Made by a program: the position numbers and the translations under genes. This document shows positions 6,373 through 13,738 of a stretch of DNA of 28,002 nucleotides, one piece after another; within the stretch, counting starts at the first letter, position 1, and every line of letters begins with the position of its first letter. A model generated the notes under the pieces. The model was given only the letters and a program-made list of their open reading frames with translations. It was not told the DNA's origin and ran no database searches. This DNA comes from Prevotellaceae bacterium UBA4359 (lineage in GTDB: Bacteria > Bacteroidota > Bacteroidia > Bacteroidales > Bacteroidaceae). Location: contig DGSP01000018.1 in assembly GCA_002393555.1 (NCBI GenBank), forward strand, positions 2,481-30,482, given 5' to 3'.

Positions 6373-6390
6373 TTTGCAAAGTTAATCATT
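6373..6390. repeat. 18-bp direct repeat, left copy (flanks TcmP-DUF5131)
   Basis: TTTGCAAAGTTAATCATT occurs here and again, identically and in the same orientation, at 7862-7879. The two copies bracket the DUF5131/TcmP gene pair almost exactly: this copy begins 2 bases beyond the DUF5131 stop, and the other begins 6 bases upstream of the TcmP start. Both copies contain a -7 promoter box read on the minus strand. Confidence 0.8.
6376..6384 (-). promoter_or_regulatory. Promoter -7 box of rarA
   Basis: TAACTTTGC on the minus strand, ~28 bases before the rarA start codon. No convincing -33 TTTG is seen at the usual distance. Confidence 0.6.
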
Positions 6391-6392
6391 CC

Positions 6393-7130
6393 CTACACGA
6401 CTTTTCTTCCCGGCATTTGTTGTATAACCTCTCCAAACAGCAACTTCCCATTGGCATGTTTGTTGCGCTTAATGCCATCACTTCCCCATGTGCCCCATTG
6501 CTTAAAAAAGAATGCTGCACCTTGTTGTTCCACTTGTCGCTTGATGTTGATGACCCATTCTGGTTGCATCGGTCTTGCCTTTGGCCCACTCTCACCACCC
6601 ACAATAATCCAGTCAACACCCTCCAGATTCATCTCTCCCAAATCTTCAATCAATGGTTCACATGACAAGAATTTTACCGTTGCATCCAATTTTCTCAAAT
6701 GGTCAATTCTGTCTTTGGAAGACTTGCACTCAACAGTCACTCCCAGCCATACATTTCGCGGTATAAGTCGTGTCCTGAAATACTCTTCCATCCGCTCTGC
6801 TCTTTTCGTCAAAATCTGATACCGATGCTGTGGAGTTCTCACGATAGTATGCATGATTTTATCCACAAAATCAAAAGGCACATCTTCGTGGAAAATGTCA
6901 CTCATCGAACAGACAAAGATATTATGTGGCTTCCGCCATTGCATAGGCTCCTCCAAATCATCTTCATGCAAAGTCAAGCCAAATCCATTGCGATACTTTT
7001 CCAAACCCATCGCCTTCAATCGTCTCGCCATCACCTCCGCATAACAGTGAGCACAGCCTGTTGATTTCTTGGTACACCCTGTAATCGGATTCCAAGTCTT
7101 GTCCGTCCATTCTATTTTTGTTGTTCTCAT
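6393..7130 (-). CDS. DUF5131 (phage Gp37/Gp68-like) three-Cys-motif protein
   Basis: This 245-residue protein is full length for PF07505/DUF5131. The N-terminus IEWTDKTWNPITGC, with C19, C26 and C29 (C-x6-C-x2-C-Y), is the hallmark three-cysteine motif and resembles a radical-SAM-type iron-sulfur ligand set. Family blocks follow: FVCSMSDIFHEDVPFDF, QILTKRAERM, LGVTVE, FLSCEPLIEDLG, WIIVGGESGPKARPM and FFFKQWG. The reaction is not established to my knowledge. Family members recur beside TcmP proteins, and here the DUF5131 start overlaps the end of the TcmP frame by 4 bases (ATGA), so the two were built to be translated together. It is in an AT-rich stretch with phage-defence genes, so a role in phage conflict is plausible but inferred. 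Confidence 0.85.
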   Translation of the reverse strand: MRTTKIEWTDKTWNPITGCTKKSTGCAHCYAEVMARRLKAMGLEKYRNGFGLTLHEDDLEEPMQWRKPHNIFVCSMSDIFHEDVPFDFVDKIMHTIVRTPQHRYQILTKRAERMEEYFRTRLIPRNVWLGVTVECKSSKDRIDHLRKLDATVKFLSCEPLIEDLGEMNLEGVDWIIVGGESGPKARPMQPEWVINIKRQVEQQGAAFFFKQWGTWGSDGIKRNKHANGKLLFGEVIQQMPGRKVV

Positions 7131-7856
7131 TTCGATTGCTTTTTATTGATGATTTGACTTGCTATTTTGATTGCGGTAGAATTGTTCGAAGCACAGGCGA
7201 AATGAAAGATAGGCGTTTTCCTGCCATTGTACAAAACAAGGGGCTTCTCTGTCACATACTTGAATATTGTTTTCAACTGTTCAATATACAATTCCGCAAT
7301 TTTCTCAATAGGTTTCTTCACTTTCTCTATTATCTCCTTCTCACCAAACAGAGTATCAACAGTCTTCTTTTTATAGAAATAATCCTTCAGGAAACTTTCG
7401 TCTTTACCGAAAAAGGATGTCAATTTGTCCATATGAGTAAGTTCTCCTTTTCTATCTAAAAGCCTGTTAACAATAACGCCTGTCGGTATCAATATCCACA
7501 AAATAATAGAAATCGAATCCCTGCTGAGCAATACTTAACACCCTCTCTGCTGCACCCTTGTAGGTGTCTAGTTCCTTTTCTTCAATACTACAATCCTTGA
7601 ACAAATCTTGTAAAAGTTCAGAGTTCGGCTCTTTTTTCACCTCATTTCGAGAACCACTCCCTGCAAAACCATCAAAATAAATCAGTTTCCAATGATATTT
7701 CTCTCTATGAGAGTTCATGATTGTTAGATACGCATTGACGTACTTTTCAAATGCATCCAACTTCTCTTCAGTCCATTGTCCTCCCCATGATGAAGGTTCA
7801 CATGCCACCATGTTACCTTGTTCCTCTTCTATGTAGTTATATTCGTTCATGTTCAT
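7127..7856 (-). pseudogene. tcmP: Three-Cys-motif partner protein TcmP, frameshifted
   Basis: The N-terminal part (start ATG 7854-7856, MNMNEYNYIEEEQ...) reads WTEEKLDAFEKYVNAYLTIM and LIYFDGFAGSGS, which are TcmP hallmarks; the latter resembles the cofactor loop of methyltransferase-like folds. That frame hits TAA at 7467-7469 after FYYFVDIDTDRRYC. The reading continues one frame over, from about 7480 to a stop at 7127, as DRVIVNRLLDRKGELTH... KPIEKIAELYIEQLKTIFKYV. Joined, the two give about 243 residues, close to a short TcmP. A single extra base near 7470-7485 explains the break. Codon-like sequence and the ATGA overlap with the DUF5131 gene remain intact downstream, so the lesion is recent, a sequencing error, or a phase-variable site. 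There is no long homopolymer or slippery heptamer at the break. A 117-codon frame remains open downstream. Confidence 0.75.
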
Positions 7857-7861
7857 TCTTT

Positions 7862-7879
7862 TTTGCAAAGTTAATCATT
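7862..7879. repeat. 18-bp direct repeat, right copy (flanks TcmP-DUF5131)
   Basis: Identical partner of 6373-6390, located between the TcmP start and the end of the abiH gene. Sequence outside the 18 bases differs between the two copies. Confidence 0.8.
7865..7873 (-). promoter_or_regulatory. Promoter -7 box of tcmP-DUF5131
   Basis: TAACTTTGC on the minus strand, 8 bases from the ATG at 7856, so the transcript would be nearly leaderless. This supports the start at 7856 (or the next ATG at 7850) over the upstream TTG at 7866-7868, which lies inside the box. Confidence 0.6.
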
Positions 7880-7915
7880 TATCTTCAAACCATTATCTGA
7901 ATTATCATATTCTTG

Positions 7916-9157
7916 TTACAACTTATCGCAGAATGTCTTGTTTACGACCCTATCCCTCATCAGTTTCATGTCCTTAAAGTTGCGACTAATGTTCTGGACA
8001 AGTTCAAGGTAATTGTCTGTTTCTTCATCTCTTTTATAGAAATAAGGCTTTATCGACACACAATTCTTATGCTCGAAAAGTGTATTTAGCAAAGTCCTAT
8101 CCGAGTTTCCGCACGAGTGCCCCATGATGAGCATTTGGTACGGTTCCGTTTCTATGAACGAAAGCATCTGGCGGTAGTTCTCTGCTTCCATATATTTTAT
8201 AGATTTAATGTTCGCGAGTAAGTTGTTTTCGTTTTTGTTGGAAATCTTTTTATAGTCCTCATCCAACTCATCGCCATAACCGAATATCACGCTTTCAGGT
8301 TGCTCCACGTTGCCATGAATATGGTTGATGGTAAATAACGAAGAATCCTTGCAATATAATTGTGCTGTTCGTGTATAGTTGAAATCCAGCAACATAATTT
8401 GATTAGGCAGCAGCAATTCCTTTGGAACGTAGTCCCAATCTATTTTCTCATCCTCCGAATGTTTCTTCCTGTAACTATCCACATAACCGTATGTGTAACA
8501 TCTCCCATATAGTTGCAATTTCCAATCCCAAGTTCTATCGTCTAGCTTCAATCCATCTTTCACATGTTCGATTAGCGCATTTCTCCCAGCAACAGAGATA
8601 TCAGAGGGCTTCAATGGTTCATATATTTTTTGTCGAATTCCTGGCTTAACCTGCTCTTTCCTTATATCCATCTCACACAGATATTCAACAAGTTTGTCTT
8701 GTAAGAAATGGAGTTGGCTATTCAGTTCATTTACCTTGTTAACAGAATGTTCTTCCAAGGCATATTTCTTCAATAACTCATAGTATTCGTTCTCAATATC
8801 AACCCATTTTTTCGTTTCTATATTTTGACAGATATTTTCGAGGAATGGGGAATACGTTATTTCAAAACAATCTGGCTGACTTTTGAGTTCTTTTATAAAC
8901 TCTTGACCAGATAATTTCCATTCGTTCTTAAGTAAATCTTTAAAGAAGGAATTGTGATAAGACAATAAATACCAATTCTCACAACCACTTTGGGGTAGTA
9001 TTTTCATACTACATAGTACATCTGCAGATACAGCGTTGTGTTCTAACACAATATCATGTAGCCTTTGATCCCAATACCAATTTATGAAATCTTCATATCT
9101 TGTTTTGAGTCCATGAGCTAAATCAAAACCATTACCTATGAGTACTATTCTGTTCAT
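7916..9157 (-). CDS. abiH: AbiH-family phage abortive-infection protein
   Basis: This 413-residue protein begins MNRIVLIGNGFDLAHGLKTRYEDFI, the diagnostic N-terminus of the AbiH family (PF14253). Other family blocks are LLDFNYTRTAQ, IHGN followed by IFGYGDELDEDY, and LIMGHSCGNSDRTLLNTLFEH. AbiH was first described in lactococci as a single-gene phage-resistance factor. Its biochemical activity is not settled; the GNGFD start looks like a nucleotide-binding loop. Length is normal and the frame is intact. It lies between the restriction-modification pair and the TcmP gene with its own -7 box at 9244-9252 and a leader of about 80 bases. Composition is AT-rich, in line with horizontal acquisition. 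Confidence 0.9.
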   Translation of the reverse strand: MNRIVLIGNGFDLAHGLKTRYEDFINWYWDQRLHDIVLEHNAVSADVLCSMKILPQSGCENWYLLSYHNSFFKDLLKNEWKLSGQEFIKELKSQPDCFEITYSPFLENICQNIETKKWVDIENEYYELLKKYALEEHSVNKVNELNSQLHFLQDKLVEYLCEMDIRKEQVKPGIRQKIYEPLKPSDISVAGRNALIEHVKDGLKLDDRTWDWKLQLYGRCYTYGYVDSYRKKHSEDEKIDWDYVPKELLLPNQIMLLDFNYTRTAQLYCKDSSLFTINHIHGNVEQPESVIFGYGDELDEDYKKISNKNENNLLANIKSIKYMEAENYRQMLSFIETEPYQMLIMGHSCGNSDRTLLNTLFEHKNCVSIKPYFYKRDEETDNYLELVQNISRNFKDMKLMRDRVVNKTFCDKL

Positions 9158-9243
9158 ATACCTCTTTTATTTGCGAGATTAAACGATTCATTATAATTCA
9201 TCATCTCGATTGGGCACAAACATCTTGAAGTTAATAAATGACA

Positions 9244-9252
9244 CAAAGATAC
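9244..9252 (-). promoter_or_regulatory. Promoter -7 box of abiH
   Basis: TATCTTTGT on the minus strand, located just past the stop codon of the restriction gene and about 87 bases before the abiH start. No clear -33 element is seen. Confidence 0.5.
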
Positions 9253-9264
9253 TCTTTGTATGAT

Positions 9265-10203
9265 TCACCTTGGACCAAGAAACTTGTCTCCATTCAAATG
9301 TATCATATGCTCTGGCATATCTGCTATCCATACTTCAGTCTCCCATGCTAGCTGTTCCGAGAACTGTTTGAATGTCTTAAAATCAAGAAATGCTGTAACG
9401 TAAATCATACCAGCAGTGACATTTCCTGTCATCAGTCCTATTTCAACTATTCTCTTTGGATCCATTGGACTGACAGAGGTAACCGACTCTATAAAATAAA
9501 TCCAATCCTTATCTTCTCGATAGAGAACGACATCTGGCATCTTGTCATGGAGTGTTATTTCAAAACCTAATTTTTTAAGTTTTTCAACGTTTTTTACAAG
9601 ATCTTTCTCAATAGTATCACCAACATATAAGCATTCCGAGTTGGGAGCGAAACGTGGCGCGAACTCTTCTATGATAGCTTTCTGCAATTGATTGTGTTTC
9701 CCTGGAGAAAATGTAAAGTTTTCGTTGTTAATTCTAACAGGCATTTTTTGCATCTGCTTTTTTGATGCATAGATTTCCTTTAAAGTTTGATGACGATTGA
9801 TGAAACACTGTATTTCAAAATCATCGTCTTCGCAAACACGTGTTCCATCAGGCTCGGTAACAGACTGAATCACCCTTAAAAATTCTCCTGTGAGTCTATA
9901 CCTATAATTAGGGCTGTTGGTCGCTTTACCATTGTCTTCGATAATTGCAGCAGTACGGAAATGATGCATTGCCTGTTTGCGGAATGTTTCTCGGCTATTC
10001 TCTGCGTATTTAATGCCATACTCCTTATCAATAAATGTTATGACATCATGAATACGAATCCAATTATTAGTCGCATATTGGAATTCATCTTCTTTTTTTA
10101 TGTTTGCCATTGCCAGTAATGTCAAACAGCATAGTGTCGATTGCTGAGCAATAGGCATACCTATTCTTTCCAATAGGTCTTTTGCTATTTCTATCTTATC
10201 CAT
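9265..10203 (-). CDS. Type II restriction endonuclease, BsuBI/PstI family
   Basis: This 312-residue protein has the two-domain layout of the BsuBI/PstI family. An N-terminal helical/winged-helix domain spans ~1-150. The C-terminal nuclease domain includes LYVGDTIEKDLVKN, MPDVVLY (P223-D224) and WIYFIESVTSVSPMDPKR (E239), the family's PD...E active-site pattern with the E-x-V-T-S continuation. Founding members cut CTGCAG; that this enzyme does too is inferred from family. Its start overlaps the methyltransferase gene by 13 bases, so methylase comes first and nuclease second, which limits unprotected cutting. At least nine CTGCAG sites are present in the window, so protection would depend on the methylase if that is the target. 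Confidence 0.88.
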   Translation of the reverse strand: MDKIEIAKDLLERIGMPIAQQSTLCCLTLLAMANIKKEDEFQYATNNWIRIHDVITFIDKEYGIKYAENSRETFRKQAMHHFRTAAIIEDNGKATNSPNYRYRLTGEFLRVIQSVTEPDGTRVCEDDDFEIQCFINRHQTLKEIYASKKQMQKMPVRINNENFTFSPGKHNQLQKAIIEEFAPRFAPNSECLYVGDTIEKDLVKNVEKLKKLGFEITLHDKMPDVVLYREDKDWIYFIESVTSVSPMDPKRIVEIGLMTGNVTAGMIYVTAFLDFKTFKQFSEQLAWETEVWIADMPEHMIHLNGDKFLGPR

Positions 10204-11639
10204 TGTTCTATAATAGTATTACAGTTTTGTTCTGTTAATTCATGTCCCATCAACTGTCTCCCCATTGCCGCGATGGTGTCAATATCAGGAACAGGCATAT
10301 TGTTTATTTCTGTCGAATTAACCTGAGTTGAGCCATTCAATACTCTATAATATGTATCATAAATTGTAGAGTTCATTAAAACAAAGAGACCATATACAAG
10401 TTCTGGAGTTTCACATTTTATAAAATTCACTTTATTCTGAGTACTAATATAAGCATATTCAGGATGATCAGATTGCAAGTATATACCACATTGAAGACGT
10501 CTCTTTTCCTCTTTAGCTGTGAATCTTTTGACCAACAAGTAGTTTGTGTTCGTCTGAAGGAAACCTTGTTTATCCGTACATATGTTTTCACCTTCCTTAC
10601 CTACAGGCCATTTCACTCTACCATTTCTAATATGTTGAGAGTAAAATAATGGGAATGTTTTTTCAGATGGTTTATCACGAAGAACTTCTTTATTTCTAAA
10701 ATCCACTATTACACCTGTTTTCATGGGGAGTGCAATGGATGGAAGAGTTCCATTAAGATGTGACAATCTATTTAAAGCTATTGCCTCTTTTTCGTCTGTA
10801 ACCAGAAATACATACTTTCGATTAGAAACAATTACATTGTAAGGAGCCTCAAACTTTCTAACGTCTGAAAAATCAGATGTTGAAGACGATGTTATATTCA
10901 CAACCAGAGGTTGTTCTGTTACCTTTCTCACCTTAACAATAATAGTTTCCTGCAGAACACTTTCACCATCAAAGACCTTATCTCTACTTGCAAACAGATG
11001 AAGGTGAGTTATTACACAGTTAGAAAAAAGATATTCTCTGAATTTTGCGAAATATGCTCCAGAAGTCCAAGAACGTGGAATAATATAGACAATTTCACAT
11101 CCTGGTTTTAGGTTATGGATGGCCATGGCCCAAAATAGAAAATACAAATTGGGAGCGCCATAACAAACATCAGGTATTGCAAGTGCTTCTTCTGCTTCTT
11201 TGGCGATTTTCTTATATGGCGGATTACCTATTATGAAATCATATAAGTGAGCAGTATCTGATGAACCAAAGACTTGAGATAGGATATAATTTTCTGTTCT
11301 TATTGAATATGTAATATTATAAGAATCATTTATTAGACCAAGATTGTTTTCAAGTAAAGGTAACACTTTCGAATCGGTTTCATAACAAACTAACTCTATC
11401 TCACCTGTGAAACCGTGCTCTCTCAAATGGGCTATAATAGCAGCAGATAATACACCTGAACCCGCACCCGCATCAAGTATATACAGTTTATGCTTATTAA
11501 AATCGATACTTGCTAATGATGCCATAAAGTCCGCAGTTGATGGAGCAGTGAAAAATTGCCCATATTCTTTTCTTTGCTTTTTAGGCATCTCAGCAATGAA
11601 GTTTTCTGTTCTATGGTAAACCTCTGTTGTTAATTCCAT
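10191..11639 (-). CDS. DNA adenine N6-methyltransferase of the PstI/BsuBI-type system
   Basis: This 482-residue methyltransferase has KEYGQFFT near the N-terminus (25-31), the SAM-binding motif I LDAGAGSG (55-62), the motif II acidic residue in ELVCYETDS, and catalytic motif IV NPPY (139-142), all typical of N6-adenine methylases. Its length fits M.PstI/M.BsuBI. The C-terminal ~250 residues would contain the target-recognition part and are intact (ending ...EQNCNTIIEQWIR). It overlaps the downstream nuclease gene by 13 bases. The AT-rich codon use is unlike rarA or glyA and indicates acquisition as a unit. No upstream control (C) protein gene is visible. Confidence 0.9.
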   Translation of the reverse strand: MELTTEVYHRTENFIAEMPKKQRKEYGQFFTAPSTADFMASLASIDFNKHKLYILDAGAGSGVLSAAIIAHLREHGFTGEIELVCYETDSKVLPLLENNLGLINDSYNITYSIRTENYILSQVFGSSDTAHLYDFIIGNPPYKKIAKEAEEALAIPDVCYGAPNLYFLFWAMAIHNLKPGCEIVYIIPRSWTSGAYFAKFREYLFSNCVITHLHLFASRDKVFDGESVLQETIIVKVRKVTEQPLVVNITSSSTSDFSDVRKFEAPYNVIVSNRKYVFLVTDEKEAIALNRLSHLNGTLPSIALPMKTGVIVDFRNKEVLRDKPSEKTFPLFYSQHIRNGRVKWPVGKEGENICTDKQGFLQTNTNYLLVKRFTAKEEKRRLQCGIYLQSDHPEYAYISTQNKVNFIKCETPELVYGLFVLMNSTIYDTYYRVLNGSTQVNSTEINNMPVPDIDTIAAMGRQLMGHELTEQNCNTIIEQWIR

Positions 11640-11685
11640 TTTACTTATAATTCTAAAAAAACATGTGTTTGGGGTTCATAATCAC

Positions 11686-12684
11686 TTATGCCAAAGAATA
11701 CGTTCTGTTTTTATTGGCTCCATGTGCCACTATCTTCCCTTCTTGCAACAGTTTATACAGATAAGCTTTGGTTTGAGTGGGCTTGAGTCCAAGCAATTCC
11801 GACAGTTCTGAGGTCTTACATTGTCCTTTCTCCTTGAGATACGCTAAAATTATCGTCGGTTTATCGTCGGTGCTCGTCAATTTATCGTCGGTGTCCTCTT
11901 GCGTTTTCTTGTATTCCTCTATCTCCTTACTGATGTTTCGGGTGTGCTCTTCCAGCATAAATGCACGGAAGGGGGCAAGCGATTCCTGTTCCCTTGAGTC
12001 TATCAGGGCTTGGATATATTCTGCCTTGTCTTCTTTGATGATTTTCACGGGCACAAGCCCAAATTCATATTGCAATTGATTCATCACGAGGCGAGACATG
12101 CGCCCATTGCCATCTACCCACGGATGAATGGTCACCAACTGGTAGTGTGCATCGAAACTCAACAGGTATTTGGCTATCATGTCTTCAGAGCCCATCAGCT
12201 GATGGCGATTCCGATTGAGCTGTTCGCAAAACTCTGCCAACTTGCCAGGAACTTTCTGATAGTTCATATAAGAACGCCCACCTGTGCCTGCTGTCACCCC
12301 GACCAACCGGAGGTCACCTTTCGAAGCGTCAAAAGAGCCTTGTGCAGTATTGTACATGGCACCTGTATTCTTCATCACCAGGGCAGACAGGCTTTTCAGC
12401 ATCTCTACGGAGAAGTCTGCATGCAAACGAGCCAGCTGCATGGACTGTTCATAGGCTGCTTTCAAGTCGAGATTCATCATCTGTTCTTGCAGGGTGCGTC
12501 CCTTGGCTGTGATGCCCTCATCAAACAGGAGTTGATTCTCTACCTCCGTCACGGTACTGCCTTCAATGGCTGTGGAATGGGTAATAAGCGAATAGAGATA
12601 GAACTTCTGGTAGTCTATCTGCTCGGCGATGCCCAAAGAATGATGCTCTTCAAGTAGCCTCAACAATTTTTCGTCCTGCTTCAT
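11686..12684 (-). CDS. Fic-family AMP-transferase with N-terminal inhibitory motif and C-terminal wHTH
   Basis: This 332-residue protein contains the Fic active-site motif HPWVDGNGRMSR (187-198), so transfer of AMP or another nucleotide moiety to a target protein is expected. The inhibitory motif S-T-A-I-E-G (37-42) lies N-terminal to the Fic core, which makes it a class II, self-inhibited Fic protein. The C-terminal ~60 residues (CKTSELSELLGLKPTQTKAYLYKLLQEGKI) read as a winged helix-turn-helix, common in this subgroup. The linker between them holds a Thr/Asp-rich segment (DTDDKLTSTDDKPT) encoded by a repeated TTATCGTCGGT (three times within 11849-11892, plus-strand view). It has its own promoter box 19 bases upstream. 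Its target is unknown; location in a defence island suggests toxin-like use, which is inference. Confidence 0.9.
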   Translation of the reverse strand: MKQDEKLLRLLEEHHSLGIAEQIDYQKFYLYSLITHSTAIEGSTVTEVENQLLFDEGITAKGRTLQEQMMNLDLKAAYEQSMQLARLHADFSVEMLKSLSALVMKNTGAMYNTAQGSFDASKGDLRLVGVTAGTGGRSYMNYQKVPGKLAEFCEQLNRNRHQLMGSEDMIAKYLLSFDAHYQLVTIHPWVDGNGRMSRLVMNQLQYEFGLVPVKIIKEDKAEYIQALIDSREQESLAPFRAFMLEEHTRNISKEIEEYKKTQEDTDDKLTSTDDKPTIILAYLKEKGQCKTSELSELLGLKPTQTKAYLYKLLQEGKIVAHGANKNRTYSLA

Positions 12685-12702
12685 GACTTTTTGTTTTCAA
12701 TC

Positions 12703-12711
12703 GCAAAGTTA
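12703..12711 (-). promoter_or_regulatory. Promoter -7 box of the Fic gene
   Basis: TAACTTTGC on the minus strand, 18 bases before the ATG at 12682-12684, giving a very short leader. Confidence 0.6.
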
Positions 12712-12769
12712 CGAATAACTCAACACAACACAAAATAAAAGAAGAATCTCTTCTTATAAGTTTACCTCT

Positions 12770-13204
12770 TTATAAGTCCACCTCGTAGGCATCGCATTCG
12801 AGGGGGACGGACACGCCGTTGGCCTTGAGGTGATAATCAATGGTCGCTTTCATCTCGGGCGAGATGCGGAACCGTCCTGTGCGGTAACGCGACAGTTGGG
12901 CGCTGTTGCGGAAATAAGCACGCAGGACGACACGGGCGGCCTGTGCCTCCGTGTAGCTCAACATGTCCAGATAATAGCGGAAGCCCACGCCATAGACGGT
13001 CAGCTCCGTGCTTCTGAAAAACTGGCATTTGTCGCCTTCCATCACTATGGCATCAGGATTCACCATCTGCACCATCTCTAATGTCTTGTCACACCCTCGG
13101 CGCACAATCTGCCGAAGACACACCTTTGCCGACGGACAATCAACCCGCATGCACTGCGCCACCTTCGTCTGCAATTTCTCGATGTTCAAATTTGAAGTAT
13201 CCAT
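12770..13204 (-). CDS. DUF6078-like Bacteroidales protein with Cys cluster
   Basis: This 144-residue protein starts at ATG 13202-13204 (MDTSNLNIEK). A longer in-frame extension to 13276 is rejected because a -7 promoter box lies at 13229-13237. Residues 18-38 hold four cysteines (C18, C23, C29, C38) in a short stretch that could bind zinc or an iron-sulfur cluster. The C-terminal half is basic and ends with SPEMKATIDYHLKANGV, after an S-x-x-Q-L-S-R-Y-R segment that could be a DNA-contacting helix. I associate the sequence with DUF6078, a Bacteroidales family of unknown function; this family call is from memory and moderate. It is convergent with nothing and reads away from glyA. Confidence 0.65.
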   Translation of the reverse strand: MDTSNLNIEKLQTKVAQCMRVDCPSAKVCLRQIVRRGCDKTLEMVQMVNPDAIVMEGDKCQFFRSTELTVYGVGFRYYLDMLSYTEAQAARVVLRAYFRNSAQLSRYRTGRFRISPEMKATIDYHLKANGVSVPLECDAYEVDL

Positions 13205-13228
13205 ATTCTCCTCGGTTTTCTTTTTACT

Positions 13229-13237
13229 GCAAAGGTA
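13229..13237 (-). promoter_or_regulatory. Promoter -7 box of the DUF6078-like gene
   Basis: TACCTTTGC on the minus strand, 24 bases before the ATG at 13204. It fixes the start of the gene. Confidence 0.6.
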
Positions 13238-13353
13238 CAGAAATCTTTCCAATTCACCAAGCAATTCGTCCATCATTTACACAAACGTCCTCGCTTTCCC
13301 GACACGGACATCCATCACACGCCGCCAAGAATATCCACATCGCTACACACCCT

Positions 13354-13440
13354 TGTGTAGCAGTTGCTACAACGCCTGTGTAGCAGTTGCTACAACGTCG
13401 GTGTAGTAACTGCTACACTGTAGGTGTACAGAGTGCTACA
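13354..13440. repeat. Four 23-bp units, each a palindrome (TGTAGCA..TGCTACA)
   Basis: Units start at 13356, 13379, 13402 and 13425, exactly 23 bases apart. The first two are identical over TGTAGCAGTTGCTACA; the third and fourth have substitutions (TGTAGTAACTGCTACA, TGTACAGAGTGCTACA). Each core is a 7-bp inverted repeat around two bases. The first unit also pairs with GCTACACA at 13342-13349. This lies in the 534-base gene-free stretch between the DUF6078-like gene and glyA. Confidence 0.85.
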
Positions 13441-13457
13441 ACTCCGCTCTTCGCTCG

Positions 13458-13545
13458 GAGGATATTCGTGTGTGGAATCGGAGGATATTCGTGCTCGATG
13501 GCGGTGGATATTCGTGCTCGGACAGCAGTGGATATTCATGCTCAT
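13458..13545. repeat. Four ~23-bp units containing GGATATTCGTG
   Basis: GGATATTC starts at 13460, 13483, 13506 and 13530 (spacing 23, 23, 24), mostly followed by GTGCTCG. A reverse-complement copy, GAATATCC, lies at 13329-13336 on the far side of the palindrome array. The repeats are not in a reading frame I would call a gene. Confidence 0.8.
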
Positions 13546-13654
13546 CATTTGAGCTGGTGGACACCCATCCCATGTGATGATGTTTTCACCTTGAGAAGTG
13601 AGGGAAGAAAATCCATAATTCCAAGCCCGTGTCACGTTAATCTTTCCAAATCTT

Positions 13655-13685
13655 TTGCCAATTCTGAAATTATCCGTATCTTTGC
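13655..13685 (+). promoter_or_regulatory. Bacteroidota-type promoter of glyA
   Basis: TTG at 13655-13657 (within TCTTTTGCC), a 19-base spacer, then TATCTTTGC at 13677-13685. The leader is about 45 bases and A-rich just before the ATG at 13739. Confidence 0.75.
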
Positions 13686-13738
13686 ATCGTTTTTTAAGGT
13701 AGAAACAAAACTCATCAACACACATATTATATTAAGAC

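Noticed and set aside
7467..7531. Programmed ribosomal frameshift in TcmP
   Set aside because: No slippery heptamer or obvious downstream pseudoknot is visible at the break. A one-base insertion explains it more simply.
13354..13545. CRISPR array
   Set aside because: Units are tandem with 23-base period and no unique spacers of 30-40 bases; no cas genes nearby.
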